64,000 bases of DNA, taken from Laspinema sp963821735 (GTDB lineage: Bacteria > Cyanobacteriota > Cyanobacteriia > Cyanobacteriales > Laspinemataceae). The DNA lies in NCBI GenBank assembly GCA_963821735.1, contig CAWGFK010000033.1, positions 1 through 64,000 on the forward strand. The letters run 5' to 3'. This document shows, in pieces, positions 1 to 9,462 of the stretch; within the stretch, counting starts at the first letter, position 1; the number at the start of each line of letters is the position of its first letter. The notes beneath the pieces were generated by a model that was not told the DNA's origin, did not search any database, and was given only the letters and a program-made list of their open reading frames with translations. The translations under genes were made by a program, and so were the position numbers.

Positions 1-46
1 CTGTCAAGGTGTATTTGAGGCGTATTGCATACGCCCTCTCTCTCAT

Positions 47-232
47 GTATGCAATACGCCCCTACAAGAAACAGGGATGAGGCCCGATTCCATTGACAGA
101 TAAAGAGGGCGTATGCAATACGCCCCTACAAGAAACAGGGATGAGGCCCGATTCCATTGACAGATAAAGAGGGCGTATGCAATACGCCCCTACAAGAAAC
201 AGGGATGAGGCCCGATTCCATTTACCACCTTG
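47..232. repeat. 64-bp tandem repeat, about 3 copies, with GGGCGTATGCAATACGCCC palindrome
   Basis: Three near-identical units with a 64-bp period (the word gcaatacgcccctacaag recurs at about 51, 115 and 179). Each unit carries the palindrome GGGCGTATGCAATACGCCC. The block is followed at about 225-236 by ttgacagggctag, the end sequence of the dispersed element family also seen at 12.9-13.3, 18.4 and 27.8 kb. No coding potential seen. Confidence 0.85.
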
Positions 233-236
233 ACAG

Positions 237-330
237 GGCTAGGCTATACGGACGAAGCCCGCCTGCGCGGGCTATAGAGACAATCGACTTTTGACAACTG
301 GATTGGGTATGATATCCCCTACGGTATTGA
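237..330. repeat. Dispersed repeat with ctatacggacgaagccc core
   Basis: A short dispersed repeat: ctatacggacgaagcccgc, a small inverted repeat gcccgc/gcgggc, then tttgacaactggattgggtatga. The same ordered modules occur near 13130-13240, in reverse orientation near 21650-21735, and near 44955-45050. All are intergenic. It looks like a small non-autonomous element. Confidence 0.6.
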
Positions 331-349
331 CCGCTACAACCCATTGCCC

Positions 350-1702
350 TTAGAGTTGGCCACTGCGGAAGAGATATTCCGAGATTTCAGAAATAAACTG
401 ACGGATGGTCGGTTCGCTATAGGCCCCATCGTCAATCACCGTAATAATGTAAGTCTCGCCGAAGAGGTTCATGGCTAAAGTGGTGCCGAGGACGCGAGAG
501 GTTTGTCCGGTTTTTTCACCTAACCAGTGACCAAACCCCCCTTCTAAGCCAGCAAACCCGAGTTCATGGTCATATTGCCGTTCCAGGGACCGAATCAGAA
601 TTTCATCTCCGAGATGTTCTCGGTTATAGATTTGAATCATCATCTCAGTCAGCTCATCGCTGGTGGTGGTGTTTCTGCCGATCGCCACATTCTGAGGATA
701 AATGCGATCGCCCACAAATTTAGAATAAACCCGCGTCTGTTTAAAACCCCGTTCTTCTAAGACTTGATTAATGTAATCCCACCCCAAATAATCAATAATT
801 TGATTGGGGCCGATATTACTACTCTGACCAATGGTCGCATTTAAAAGAGTTTGGATCGGATATTTTTCACCGACGCGAAGTTCTGAGGCATCCTCCGTAA
901 AGTTACCCCGATCGACATAAATCGGGGTATCGAACCGAAGTTTTTCCGAAGTGACTTTGTTCATCAAAGCCACGGCGATCGGCACTTTCATCAAACTGGC
1001 GGCATCTCGTGCCGGTTCATTTCCGCGCAACCGACGGCAGATCTTAGTCGGGAGGTGACAGATGGTGATTTTGACTTGGGAAGATAGGCCACTGCGTTGA
1101 GCAATGGGAATTAAAAATTCGGATTGTGCCACTTCCAGACGGTAGGAAACGGCCTCTAAATTAGCTTGATATTCGGGGATTTTTGCCTTAGCGCGATCGC
1201 CATAGTCGGAATCAGCCGGAATTTGATGCAGGTTATCTAGGGCTTTTTCCCAGAGGGATTTGAGGGTTTGTAACGTCTCAACGGAGGAATTCCCGGTTTT
1301 ACCCAACTCTGATGCTTGCACACCGTAGCTGAGTGCCTCTTCCCAGTAGGGTTTGCCATTGAGTTGTTTAGCCAGATTTCGTTCTACCGTTTCCATCCGC
1401 GCCAACAGGGTATCGTATCGTTGCAACAACGGCGCAAACTCGGAAGGGTACGACCATTCATCCGTAGAATCAGGCATCGAGTCAGCACAGTTCGGTTGAT
1501 CACCGGAGGGATTGTCCTCTGAAATGGGGCGATCGCGAACGGTGCCAGTCCCGGAGTCCGTCTCCATTGCAGTGGGAGAACAAGTAAGCGGGGGGGCTTT
1601 CGCTTGGGGTTGGGGCATCCACCACATCCCAGCCGCCAGTAGACTCAGAGAACTTGTCAGTGCGATCGCAATCCCTTTTTTACCTCTGTGCATATTGCAC
1701 AC
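350..1702 (-). CDS. Class A beta-lactamase-fold serine hydrolase, exported
   Basis: Predicted secreted or lipid-facing serine hydrolase of the class A beta-lactamase/penicillin-binding superfamily, 450 aa. An N-terminal hydrophobic segment after a basic start (about residues 8-28) looks like a signal peptide or anchor. A Ser/Pro/Asp-rich linker and a helical domain precede the catalytic part. The motifs are in the right order: SLMK fits the SxxK nucleophile motif, SSN fits the SDN position, and EKTGQTS fits the KTG box. The protein is long for a class A enzyme (about 290 aa) because of the N-terminal extension. Cyanobacterial relatives are usually annotated only as serine hydrolases, so actual beta-lactam hydrolysis is not implied; a cell-wall peptide substrate is equally possible. 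The gene stands alone. The 3' flank is repeat DNA. Confidence 0.82.
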   Translation of the reverse strand: MCNMHRGKKGIAIALTSSLSLLAAGMWWMPQPQAKAPPLTCSPTAMETDSGTGTVRDRPISEDNPSGDQPNCADSMPDSTDEWSYPSEFAPLLQRYDTLLARMETVERNLAKQLNGKPYWEEALSYGVQASELGKTGNSSVETLQTLKSLWEKALDNLHQIPADSDYGDRAKAKIPEYQANLEAVSYRLEVAQSEFLIPIAQRSGLSSQVKITICHLPTKICRRLRGNEPARDAASLMKVPIAVALMNKVTSEKLRFDTPIYVDRGNFTEDASELRVGEKYPIQTLLNATIGQSSNIGPNQIIDYLGWDYINQVLEERGFKQTRVYSKFVGDRIYPQNVAIGRNTTTSDELTEMMIQIYNREHLGDEILIRSLERQYDHELGFAGLEGGFGHWLGEKTGQTSRVLGTTLAMNLFGETYIITVIDDGAYSEPTIRQFISEISEYLFRSGQL

Positions 1703-2308
1703 CCTACCTCACCGAATAAAAACCATTGACGTTCGTTATTTTACTGAATCCTGGAGCAACAAACCGAAAACAATTTCTTGACAAGAGTTTTGCGGAATCC
1801 ACTCCACATCACTTGTAGCAAACTAGATCCCATCAGTTTTCGGTCAAACCGCTCCTTTCAAACAAATTACAGAAAATCCCAGAGAAATTCTCCACCCTTC
1901 ATCTTACAGAATTCTCTTCCTGAGGGAGCATCTCAATTTGGCCTAAAAGGGGAATTTACAAGTCTTGCTCCCCCTTCCCTCGTAGGGAAGGGGGCTGGGG
2001 GGTTAGGTCTATGAGCCTTCTTGAGATGCTCCCCTTCCCGATCGGGAATTAGGAATACTAACCGGGCAGGACCACCCCACCTCAAACAGTCAAATTCAGG
2101 CAATTTTGAATCACAAGCAGGCGATCGCCGGAGTATTTTCCCGGCAGCTTCTCTCTACAGAGAGACGACAGGGACCCCAGATCTAGACTAAAGTACCCCT
2201 CTAGGGTTAAATGCGAGCTTTTTAAAATGTTCTAACCCACAGGAAGCGGGAAAAATCTACAGCACCAGCCGCTTTCCTGTTGACGTTAAATACAAAATTC
2301 AAATCATC
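1703..2308. other. Intergenic region, no gene seen
   Basis: About 600 bp between divergent genes. It contains a dispersed C/G-rich motif at about 1965-2010 (tcccttccctcgtagggaagggggctgg type, an inverted repeat common in cyanobacterial intergenic DNA) and one HIP1-like site. No open frame with ribosome binding site or family resemblance was found. Promoters of both flanking genes must lie here, but none can be assigned with confidence. Confidence 0.5.
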
Positions 2309-4330
2309 ATGAAATGGTTGAGCCTAATTTTCATACTGCCCGTTGTGGCAGTGATCGGCTTTTTAGTTTCCGGGGTCGAGGTCGTCTTACCGGCTTCCCC
2401 ACCCAGTGAATCGATCACCTACACCCCCATGACCCAACCGGCACCTCCGGGGATCGGTTCCTACGATGTCCTGGGACATCCGGTTAGTAAAGAAGAAGCC
2501 AGTCGCCTCTTGCAAACTGAAGCGGGACGAGACTATCTCTCTCCCGAAAATGGGGCGATCGAAATTACCGAAGAACTCATCGACTTAGGGCGTGACAACT
2601 TCTACACCCAAACCTTTGGTAACGAAGTCGTCTTTACCGATCTCGTGGGAATTTTAGACGGTCCGATTAACCTGTTCAGCATGACCAAAGCGATTCTGGC
2701 CCTGAAAGGAGAACCCACCACCAACCTTCAGATTCCCCTCAAAGAGGATATCACCGTCGGGGGGCAAACCTTTAAAGCTGGAACAAAGCTGAATACCGGA
2801 CTGGACCTGCCAAAAGGGTCCATTCTCCCCCTCGGACTGAGTAACCATCTGAGTGGGGGTAAAGTCCGAGTCGGGGTGACTTGCGCCTTATGCCATGCCA
2901 CCGTGGATGGAAAAACCGGGACCATCTTGGAGGGGGCAACCAATAATGATATTGATGCCGGGTTATTGCTGGCAATGGCGAGTAACACTGCCGCATTATA
3001 TCGGCAGGCGGGGGTCAATCCCACAAAACTGCCTTTGGGCAGTCATACCTATCTCAATAGCCAAGGGGAACTCGCGAAACTGCCGGACCCCGAAACCTTT
3101 GAAGAAGCCGTAGATCGGGCGTTCCTCAGTTGGACACCGGGGAATTTTGACTCCAGTGGGGATCAGATTGACAATCCCTCGCAGATTCCGCCCTCCTATA
3201 CCCATGATGCTTGGCCCTACAGTTGGACTGGCGGGTCCTCGATTGGCTGGTTCCACGGGTTGAGTGCGCTGAATAGTCGGGTGTTTGCCTTTAATGCGGA
3301 CCCCACGGCGATCGCCGAAAACAGCGAAACACTCTACGGTATTGACAAAGAAACCTTTTTGGGAGCAATTTTTCAAAATTCATCCGCTTCTAAATTCCGG
3401 TTACCCGAGGGAGCAAAACCCTCAGAATTCGTCGCTCAGGTTGATCCCACCCCTGATTCCCCGGGGTTTGACCAGACGATTAAAATGCCGGAATATCCGA
3501 ATGCGTCGCTATTTGCTCAAAATGGGCTGATGTTGGCGACACCGGGTTTACCTGTGGGTACAGCAGCCAATGGGATGTCAGCTTGGCAAAATACCCTGGC
3601 ACCCCCACCCAATGAATCGTTAACGGATTCAGAAGCGGTGCAGCGAGGGGCGGTGATTTTTAATCAAGCCGGTTGTGTGGACTGTCACAGTGGCCGCTAC
3701 TTTACCAATCATGAGGTGATCCCCCAACGAGAGGTTGGGACCCAGCCAGAACGAGCCAAGGCGGGTTTGGGACTCAAGAAACTGTTTCAAGACCCGACGA
3801 CTTATCCCCCAAGCGTCCAGGTCCCGCTTCCAGAAAATCCCCCAGTGATTCCGGTGCCAACGGATATCACGCCGCAACGGTCGATTGATGTGACCTTTGG
3901 GATTACCGAACCGAAGGGTGGATACAAAGTGCAGCACTTGATCGGGTTATACTTGACGGCTCCCTATCTTCATGATGGCGGGGTGGCTGCCGCAGCCGAT
4001 GCTTTAAGGTTAGATGCGGAGGGCAAGTTTGCGATCGCCAATCCCGATCGCATTGGCTTACCCGGAACTCTGTTACAGGGGATCAATCCGGATCCGGAAG
4101 CGAGTTTAAGAATGCTGGTCGATCGCCGCTTGCGCGAAGCCATGATTGCCGCGAACCGGGCGAACTCCAGTCTGCAACGGGCGAATATTGACGGCAGGGG
4201 ACATGATTACTGGGTGGATGAAGAGGCTGGATTTACACCGGGAGATCAGACTGATTTGATTCAGTTTCTCTTATCCATCGATGATGACCCGGAAGTCTTA
4301 CCCGAGCCTCAATTAGCTCAGGGGTTGTAA
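2309..4330 (+). CDS. Exported two-haem c-type cytochrome
   Basis: A 673-aa protein with an N-terminal hydrophobic segment (about residues 3-27) that should export or anchor it. It has two haem c attachment motifs: CALCH at about residue 192 and CVDCH at about residue 456. The spacing and the second site followed by a Gly/Arg/Tyr segment resemble di-haem cytochrome c peroxidase (MauG-like) or large thylakoid-lumen/periplasmic cytochromes, but the length is about twice that of a classical di-haem peroxidase. The region LYLTAPYLHDGG near residue 555 resembles the haem-ligand loop seen in that superfamily (known of the family; assignment inferred). A likely role is periplasmic electron transfer or peroxide/organic oxidation; the substrate is unknown. 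A hairpin follows the stop codon. No neighbour helps define the pathway. Confidence 0.75.
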   Translation: MKWLSLIFILPVVAVIGFLVSGVEVVLPASPPSESITYTPMTQPAPPGIGSYDVLGHPVSKEEASRLLQTEAGRDYLSPENGAIEITEELIDLGRDNFYTQTFGNEVVFTDLVGILDGPINLFSMTKAILALKGEPTTNLQIPLKEDITVGGQTFKAGTKLNTGLDLPKGSILPLGLSNHLSGGKVRVGVTCALCHATVDGKTGTILEGATNNDIDAGLLLAMASNTAALYRQAGVNPTKLPLGSHTYLNSQGELAKLPDPETFEEAVDRAFLSWTPGNFDSSGDQIDNPSQIPPSYTHDAWPYSWTGGSSIGWFHGLSALNSRVFAFNADPTAIAENSETLYGIDKETFLGAIFQNSSASKFRLPEGAKPSEFVAQVDPTPDSPGFDQTIKMPEYPNASLFAQNGLMLATPGLPVGTAANGMSAWQNTLAPPPNESLTDSEAVQRGAVIFNQAGCVDCHSGRYFTNHEVIPQREVGTQPERAKAGLGLKKLFQDPTTYPPSVQVPLPENPPVIPVPTDITPQRSIDVTFGITEPKGGYKVQHLIGLYLTAPYLHDGGVAAAADALRLDAEGKFAIANPDRIGLPGTLLQGINPDPEASLRMLVDRRLREAMIAANRANSSLQRANIDGRGHDYWVDEEAGFTPGDQTDLIQFLLSIDDDPEVLPEPQLAQGL

Positions 4331-4351
4331 TCGATTATTCTTAGGGTTTTT

Positions 4352-4393
4352 CAGTAGGGATTCGGGTAATGTTTCAATTGCCCTAATCCCTGC
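4352..4393. terminator. Stem-loop after the cytochrome gene
   Basis: An inverted repeat (gtagggattcggg paired with ccctaatccctgc) begins about 22 bp after the cytochrome stop codon. There is no clear T-run, so it is a possible terminator or mRNA 3' end structure only. Confidence 0.4.
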
Positions 4394-4464
4394 TTAAAAT
4401 CGCGTTACCTTGAACGAACACTGTTCAGTTTAGCGAGTTAGAGTTGTTAAGGGAGGAGAGGTTG

Positions 4465-4593
4465 ATGGAAGAATTTATCCGAGGGTTATTGGGCGATCGC
4501 ATTACCCTAACCTGGCTGATTTTTATCATTGGGTTTTGTGCCGTGACTTACAGCATTCTTTATGGGGATTCCAATGGGCGATCGCCCGATTAA
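4465..4593 (+). CDS. 42-aa single-span membrane mini-protein
   Basis: A short gene with a strong ribosome binding site (gggaggagagg, about 5 bp before ATG). The 42-residue product starts MEEFIRGLLGDR, has one hydrophobic span (LTWLIFIIGFCAVTYSIL, about residues 15-32) and a short polar tail ending GRSPD. The negative-then-hydrophobic layout and strong SD argue for a real protein. Family not recognised. It lies between the cytochrome gene and a convergent two-gene membrane-protein unit. It could be a small subunit of a membrane complex. Confidence 0.55.
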   Translation: MEEFIRGLLGDRITLTWLIFIIGFCAVTYSILYGDSNGRSPD

Positions 4594-4597
4594 AATC

Positions 4598-4631
4598 CCA
4601 GGAGTGGGAGCAACAGGCTCCCGACTCCTCA
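4598..4631. terminator. Bidirectional hairpin between convergent genes
   Basis: An inverted repeat, aggagtgggagc with gctcccgactcct, separates the plus-strand mini-gene (stop at 4593) from the minus-strand membrane-protein gene (stop at 4641). Its position suggests a shared terminator, without a long T-tract. Confidence 0.45.
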
Positions 4632-4640
4632 TCCAGGATC

Positions 4641-5153
4641 TTACTCAGTTTCGGGTAAGGGAGGGCGGATAGACAGATACACCAAAGGACCCAGTAGGGG
4701 AACGATCGCCACCGCCCAGAAAATTCGGGAATCCTGCCAACCCCGACGGGCCATATCATCGCCCAGCAAGGTGGGAAAAACTAAGTACAGCAGGGCAAAA
4801 TCTAAACTCATTAAATATAAAAATCGACTGGTTTGCCACTGTTTAATAAATTCATCAAAATTGCCGGAATAGAGAGCATAAATGATTAAGCCGATGGTAC
4901 TGACAAGCAGGGCAATTCCTGTTAAGCGAGCATCGAGCAGTTTGATGATCCAATCTTTTTTACCGGAAAAGTAAGGGCGACTTTCCCGCAGCAGGAGATA
5001 GGGCATCATCCCAATCACTCCCGATCCATTAGATGCTAAAAAAGAGGGCCAAGCGGGTATCGGCTGCATCCGTTCATCAATAAACATTAAACAGGCATAA
5101 ACTAACGGCCAAACTCCCATGAAACTAAACAGGGTAAAGGCATAAGCATTCAC
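4641..5153 (-). CDS. Four-span membrane protein of unknown function
   Basis: A 170-aa integral membrane protein with about four hydrophobic segments (near residues 3-22, 40-54, 72-93 and 110-160). The N-terminal half (FSFMGVWPLVYACLM, then a FLASNGSG-VIGMMPYLLLR segment) resembles a conserved cyanobacterial/plastid membrane family of unknown role; this is from memory of the pattern, not a search. The start is GTG at 5151-5153, one base after the stop of the upstream 43-aa gene, so translation is probably coupled. No function is proposed. Confidence 0.68.
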   Translation of the reverse strand: MNAYAFTLFSFMGVWPLVYACLMFIDERMQPIPAWPSFLASNGSGVIGMMPYLLLRESRPYFSGKKDWIIKLLDARLTGIALLVSTIGLIIYALYSGNFDEFIKQWQTSRFLYLMSLDFALLYLVFPTLLGDDMARRGWQDSRIFWAVAIVPLLGPLVYLSIRPPLPETE

Positions 5154-5154
5154 T

Positions 5155-5286
5155 TCAGTTTAGTTGCAGTTTAACCATTTTTTCAATCAGGGTTAAGCTG
5201 CCCGGTTGCTCTAAGGGTTTGAGTTGTAAAATGTAGCCAACAAAGACTGACCAAATTATTAACAGAACAATTTTTAAAACCATCAT
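5155..5286 (-). CDS. 43-aa hydrophobic mini-protein, coupled to the next membrane gene
   Basis: Two consecutive ATG codons (5281-5286) open a 43-codon frame: a hydrophobic stretch (MVLKIVLLIIWSVFVGYIL) followed by a polar, basic tail ending KLQLN. The stop (TGA at 5155-5157) sits one base before the GTG start of the 170-aa membrane protein, a typical translationally coupled pair. The two likely form one operon and possibly one complex. No known family recognised. The single-span topology and operon position support it being real. Confidence 0.55.
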   Translation of the reverse strand: MMVLKIVLLIIWSVFVGYILQLKPLEQPGSLTLIEKMVKLQLN

Positions 5287-6772
5287 AAAACAGAACCTTT
5301 GTAGGGAATGGCTTCTGGATATTATAGAGGAAAGTTTGCTAGAGTTCCTCTGTCTAAAGTGGAGGTTTCAGAAGGACGGGAAACACAGGAATGGACCCGG
5401 AAAGGGTGCATTCCGGGGGGATTTTGGTGTTGAGCAGCATTTTGAGTGGGGGGTCCTGATCAAGTCGCAACGGTGGGAGATTTCTGGTATCTCAGGGGGA
5501 ACAGATGCCTCCTTAACAATGGGAGGAAGATGTAGCTACAACTTTTAAAATGGCTTAAGTATATTTACTCAGCATCCGCCAAATTGCTGATTTCTATTGA
5601 GTGATTTGGCTGATGTGAAAATAAAATTACTGCGTAGACAATAAATAGTTAAGTGATTTCACTTATGCGAGCCTGATGTTAGAAAAGTGCAGGGGAGCAT
5701 GGGTTTACTCAGTCACCGGCTTGCTGGTGAAAAAAACGGAGAAAAAGAGGGTCAATATGGGAAGCATCTGCCAAAGGATTCACTTAAAAAATAGGGAATC
5801 GGGAAATAAAAAAATCTACCCAGGGATAGATTTTAAAAATGAGAAACCTCAAAACATAGAGCATCGCTGGTCCCCATTGAGAGGGGATAAAACCGATAGG
5901 GTGATTGACAGGAATGAGTCTCACCCAATCCGGGTCAGCAATCGAGGGCAAACTAAAACCGGAAAATTTTTTACAATGGAGTGCGGCTGGTATCGATGCC
6001 GCAGTATCTAATCCAAATTGATAAAAATTTGGGGCGAATCTGGACTTTTTCCTATTTTATGGTATGGGAAGAAAAATCTTTGGAGCAGGTCCCAAAAGGG
6101 TCCGATCAGGTCCTTTGGGGACTCTAGTGAGCATAAAACCGCTAGGTTTAAGCCAAAGCAATCCTCCTCCCAAAACCGGAGGTTAATATCCCTGATTGCT
6201 CTTGCCCATGATGGGTTAAACCCCATATCTAAAAATGACCAACTTGACATATAGTGACGAAAGTTAGCAAGTTTTCATAAAAACTTGGTAACTCGCTGTA
6301 CTATAACAACTTAAAGGTTTGATTTCCAATATCAGCGAGGTTGAAGCCCGGATATAAAGCAATTTTTTAAGTGCGAAAATTGCCCCTGTTTTATAGACTA
6401 ATGAAATCAGAAGAGTTTCGGATCAGCTAATGCTAACAGTTAACTTTGCACATTTCCGATTGAATCTGGCTCCGTTTTTGCTGCCCATCCAGCTATATTG
6501 TGCGCCTGGACTACCTGGGCCGGATATTCATGCGATGGCAGTCCCGGTGACCAGACCATACGAGGAGCGTCCAACTACAGAGGCGAATTCCGATTGTAAG
6601 GAGAACGATCAGAAAGAATGCGATCATCATCGGGGCAGTCGGGAAGAGCGTTCGGAACGCTAGTTTTTCAAGAGGTAAGGCTGACCTTGTGATGGGGAAC
6701 ATCAAAGCGATCGCTTCATGAGGCAGCGGGTCACAAATGGTGGCCCGCCAGTTCACCTCACCGAAGTGAGAC
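5287..6772. other. 1.5-kb region without a supported gene
   Basis: The sequence is intergenic in character: low HIP1 density, irregular composition and several open frames with no ribosome binding site, no recognisable family and overlaps on both strands. A partial inverted repeat lies near 5676-5740. Nothing here could be called as an RNA gene by eye. Confidence 0.45.
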
Positions 6773-8212
6773 TCAACCCCGAACAATCTGCTCGATTTTC
6801 TGAGCTTGCACCGGCAAGGCAGCCGTAAAAACTTCCCGACCCTCTTGGGTGACCATGACATCATCCTCGATGCGGATACCCCGGACATCGTGAAACTGGG
6901 CTAATTTATCCCAGTTGACCACCCCATCATATTGCTCACGCCGTTGGGGATCGTTTAAAATAGCAGGCACTTGATAAAACCCAGGCTCAATGGTGACTAA
7001 CATTCCGGGTTGCAGAGTCCGGTTCAGACGCAGGTAACATAATCCAAAGCGATCGCTGCGATCGCGACCTTCCTGATAGCCTGCAATATCTCCCAAATCT
7101 TCCATATCATGAACATCCAATCCCAGGAGATGTCCAATCCCATGCGGAAAAAATAAAGCATGGGCGTCCATTTCCACTAAATCCTCGGGATTGCCCAGCA
7201 GAATTCCTAACTCCACCAATCCTTCAGCGATCGCCACCGCTGCCACTTGATGAATGTCCCTATATTCAACCCCAGGACCCACCTGCTCAATGCAGCGGTC
7301 ATGGGCCGCCAAAACCACATCGTAGAGGTCCCGTTGGGTGGGGGAAAACTGCCCCGAAACCGGCCAGGTGCGGGTCACATCTGCCGCCCAACCTGTGGCA
7401 GTTTCTGCACCCACATCCACTAACAGCAAATCTCCCGGTTGCAACAGGTTATGGTAATGCTGATTATGCAAAACCTGCCCCTCAACCGTGACAATACTGT
7501 TATAAGCACAGGTAAAATTCTGGGCCATAATCGCCCCTTCCATTGCACCCCGGACCATTGCTTCAGTTTGAGCGCGGCGAGTGGACATCATTCCCACCAG
7601 ATGCGCCTGGACGGTACAGGCAGCCGCTTGTAACAGTTCACGAATCGCGGATTCATCGTGAATCAGCCGTAATTGAGCGATCGCCCGGGCCAATTCCCGA
7701 TCGCGAGCAACCGTGGGGTTGCCTTGATCTGGAAACAATCCCACCGGGCGATCGAGCATATCCACCTGTTGCATCCGTGTCGTCAAATCCGATGCCGCAA
7801 CTGTGGCGGCATTTTGGCTGCGAGATTTTAACGCCGAGAGGGGAAATGCCTCATCTGCGGCGATCGCCTCAGCAACCTGCGATCTCGTTGGCATTTCTCC
7901 ATGCCAAAGGGTACTACCGGGATGGGGATCATCCATAAACAGTTCCAATCTGCCCCCTTCCAGACGAATGGCCGCATTTTCTAGGGAGACTCCGGCAAAA
8001 TATAAGAAATGACTACTAGGACGAAAGGGATAGAGATTCGCCGGAAAATTGCGGGAACAGGGACTTCCCGACCACAAAATCACGGGAAAAGCGACTTCAT
8101 TTGCCAGCTTTTGGCGGCGCTGATGTAGGGCCATTGTCAGGGAGGTTTCAGGAGTGGACATTTGCATGATGGATAATTGCGCCTTGCGATCGAGTTGGGT
8201 TTGATCATCCAT
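6773..8212 (-). CDS. pepP: Xaa-Pro aminopeptidase P (M24B metallopeptidase)
   Basis: Removes an N-terminal residue preceding proline; cytosolic, dinuclear Mn(II) enzyme. An N-terminal creatinase-like domain (VILWSGSPCSRNFPANLYPFRPSSHFLY) is followed by the M24 pita-bread domain. Metal ligands are visible in order: DVGAET and DVTRTWP (two Asp), HGIGHLLGLDVHD (His), then IEPGFY (Glu) and a final Glu in RIEDDV. These match the M24B signature. An in-frame extension upstream to 8380 runs through a dispersed palindrome (8266-8301), so the start is placed at one of the ATGs at 8213-8215, 8210-8212 or 8159-8161; 8212 is used here, giving 479 aa. No strong SD distinguishes them. The gene is monocistronic and convergent with nothing obvious. 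Confidence 0.93.
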   Translation of the reverse strand: MDDQTQLDRKAQLSIMQMSTPETSLTMALHQRRQKLANEVAFPVILWSGSPCSRNFPANLYPFRPSSHFLYFAGVSLENAAIRLEGGRLELFMDDPHPGSTLWHGEMPTRSQVAEAIAADEAFPLSALKSRSQNAATVAASDLTTRMQQVDMLDRPVGLFPDQGNPTVARDRELARAIAQLRLIHDESAIRELLQAAACTVQAHLVGMMSTRRAQTEAMVRGAMEGAIMAQNFTCAYNSIVTVEGQVLHNQHYHNLLQPGDLLLVDVGAETATGWAADVTRTWPVSGQFSPTQRDLYDVVLAAHDRCIEQVGPGVEYRDIHQVAAVAIAEGLVELGILLGNPEDLVEMDAHALFFPHGIGHLLGLDVHDMEDLGDIAGYQEGRDRSDRFGLCYLRLNRTLQPGMLVTIEPGFYQVPAILNDPQRREQYDGVVNWDKLAQFHDVRGIRIEDDVMVTQEGREVFTAALPVQAQKIEQIVRG

Positions 8213-8265
8213 CATAGGGAGTAAAGAGATCTCCAACCAAAGTCCCCTGAAAGTCGTGATTTCCT

Positions 8266-8301
8266 CGTTCGTAGTAACGACTGAAGTCGTTACTACAAAC
8301 G
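8266..8301. repeat. Palindromic repeat gtagtaacgac-tgaa-gtcgttactac
   Basis: A near-perfect 11-bp inverted repeat with a 4-5 base loop. Related copies of gtagtaacgact(t/g) occur next to it (about 8309-8325, partial) and near 63392-63410. It is a dispersed intergenic palindrome located just upstream of pepP. Confidence 0.7.
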
Positions 8302-8356
8302 AAGAGAACGACTGAAGTCGGGACGTTGAACACCGGAGAACGGTTACCCTAGTTAA

Positions 8357-8827
8357 ATGAGGAGTATTTATCCCATCCAACCCATGAATGCATCTAAATC
8401 GGGGTCAGTGCGCCCCTTCAAACCGAGTAACTGGCCGATCGCCCAATTACCTGGGGTCAGTTCCCAGGACCAAACTCTCCTGGAAAGTTGCGGGATTACT
8501 ACCACCCGGGAACTGTTGCGCCGAGGGAAAACATCTGAGCAACGACAGGCGATCGCCCAGGAATTAGGCATCCATCTTCAATATGTCAATAAATGGGTGG
8601 CAATGGCTGAATTGGCCTCAATTCCAACGGTTGGCTGTGAATATTGTGGGTTATTGCTGCACGCCGGGATTGCCTCGATCGCCCAACTGGCTGACTTACC
8701 CATCCACCGATTGCACCAACAACTTTTAAGGGTCCAAGTTGCCAATCTCCAACGCCGGGACCTTTGTCCCCCTGTGGATGAAGTGACGCGATGGATTCAA
8801 CAGGCGCGGACCCTTACCAAAGGATGA
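8357..8827 (+). CDS. DUF4332 helix-hairpin-helix-type protein
   Basis: A 156-aa soluble protein common in cyanobacteria. It shows two repeated helical units, each with a hairpin-like pattern: LPGVSSQDQTLLESCGITTTRELL and, later, VGCEYCGLLLHAGIASIAQLADLPIHRL. This is the DUF4332 layout, a family related to helix-hairpin-helix nucleic-acid-binding repeats (SAM/HhH-like). A nucleic-acid role is inference. An internal ATG at 8384 (MNASKSG) is an alternative start. It is divergent from pepP, with about 145 bp between their starts. Confidence 0.78.
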   Translation: MRSIYPIQPMNASKSGSVRPFKPSNWPIAQLPGVSSQDQTLLESCGITTTRELLRRGKTSEQRQAIAQELGIHLQYVNKWVAMAELASIPTVGCEYCGLLLHAGIASIAQLADLPIHRLHQQLLRVQVANLQRRDLCPPVDEVTRWIQQARTLTKG

Positions 8828-8838
8828 AGTAGGGAAAA

Positions 8839-9462
8839 TTACTCGTTCTGCGGTGGCGCTAATACCCCATGCAGGAAAATATCCGCCAATCCTTCCGCCA
8901 TTTCCTGCATCGCTTTGGGAGAGGAATCGTTTTCCAGGAGGGTTTGTTGGCTGAACCCTGCCACGGCAAACATTCCCAGAAACACATGAGCAACGAGGCG
9001 AGGATTCATGGGACGATAAATGCCGCGTTCCATTGCAGTTTCAAAGAATGCCTCAGCGACATCGGTCATTTTGGAAATCACCTCGGCTTGAATGCGATCG
9101 CGTAACTCCGGGTGAAACTGGGCCTCCAGGAAGCAAACCCGCATTAAATCCGCATTTTTGTGAATATTCAACATCCGCCGCCGCATCACCTGCGCCACTG
9201 CTTGATAACTGCCCATTTCACTGAGTTCCGTGAGCAGATCCGTGAGGATTTCAATCCATCCCTGGGTTGCCAACTCCACCAAAATTGCTTTTTTATTGGC
9301 AAAATGACGGAATAGGGTTCCCTCAGCTACACTAGCAGCTTGAGCGAGGTCCCTTGTGGTGGTGCCGTTGTAACCCTTTTGGGCAAATAACCGCTGCGCC
9401 GCATTTAAAATGCGAGTGCGGGTATCGGTTTCAGCAGGTTGGGAGCGAGTAAATATATTCAT
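8839..9462 (-). CDS. TetR/AcrR-family transcriptional regulator
   Basis: A 207-aa repressor-type protein. Residues about 14-60 form the TetR DNA-binding domain (ILNAAQRLFAQKGYNGTTTRDLA then AASVAEGTLFRHFANKKAIL), a textbook helix-turn-helix followed by the conserved TLFRHF motif. The C-terminal part (about 70-200) is the all-helical ligand-binding and dimer domain. It is divergent from the M16 peptidase operon starting at about 9.6 kb, the usual arrangement for a local regulator, so that operon or its own gene is a plausible target (inference). The ligand is unknown. Confidence 0.92.
   Translation of the reverse strand: MNIFTRSQPAETDTRTRILNAAQRLFAQKGYNGTTTRDLAQAASVAEGTLFRHFANKKAILVELATQGWIEILTDLLTELSEMGSYQAVAQVMRRRMLNIHKNADLMRVCFLEAQFHPELRDRIQAEVISKMTDVAEAFFETAMERGIYRPMNPRLVAHVFLGMFAVAGFSQQTLLENDSSPKAMQEMAEGLADIFLHGVLAPPQNE

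Noticed and set aside
5336..6254. Plus-strand frames of 70-111 aa
   Set aside because: No SD, low-complexity composition, overlapping frames on both strands and no recognised family.
6511..6630. 39-aa minus-strand frame with a hydrophobic stretch (MMIAFFLIVLLTIGI)
   Set aside because: Looks like a membrane mini-protein but has no Shine-Dalgarno, a Cys/His/Arg-rich tail and no operon partner; kept out for lack of support.
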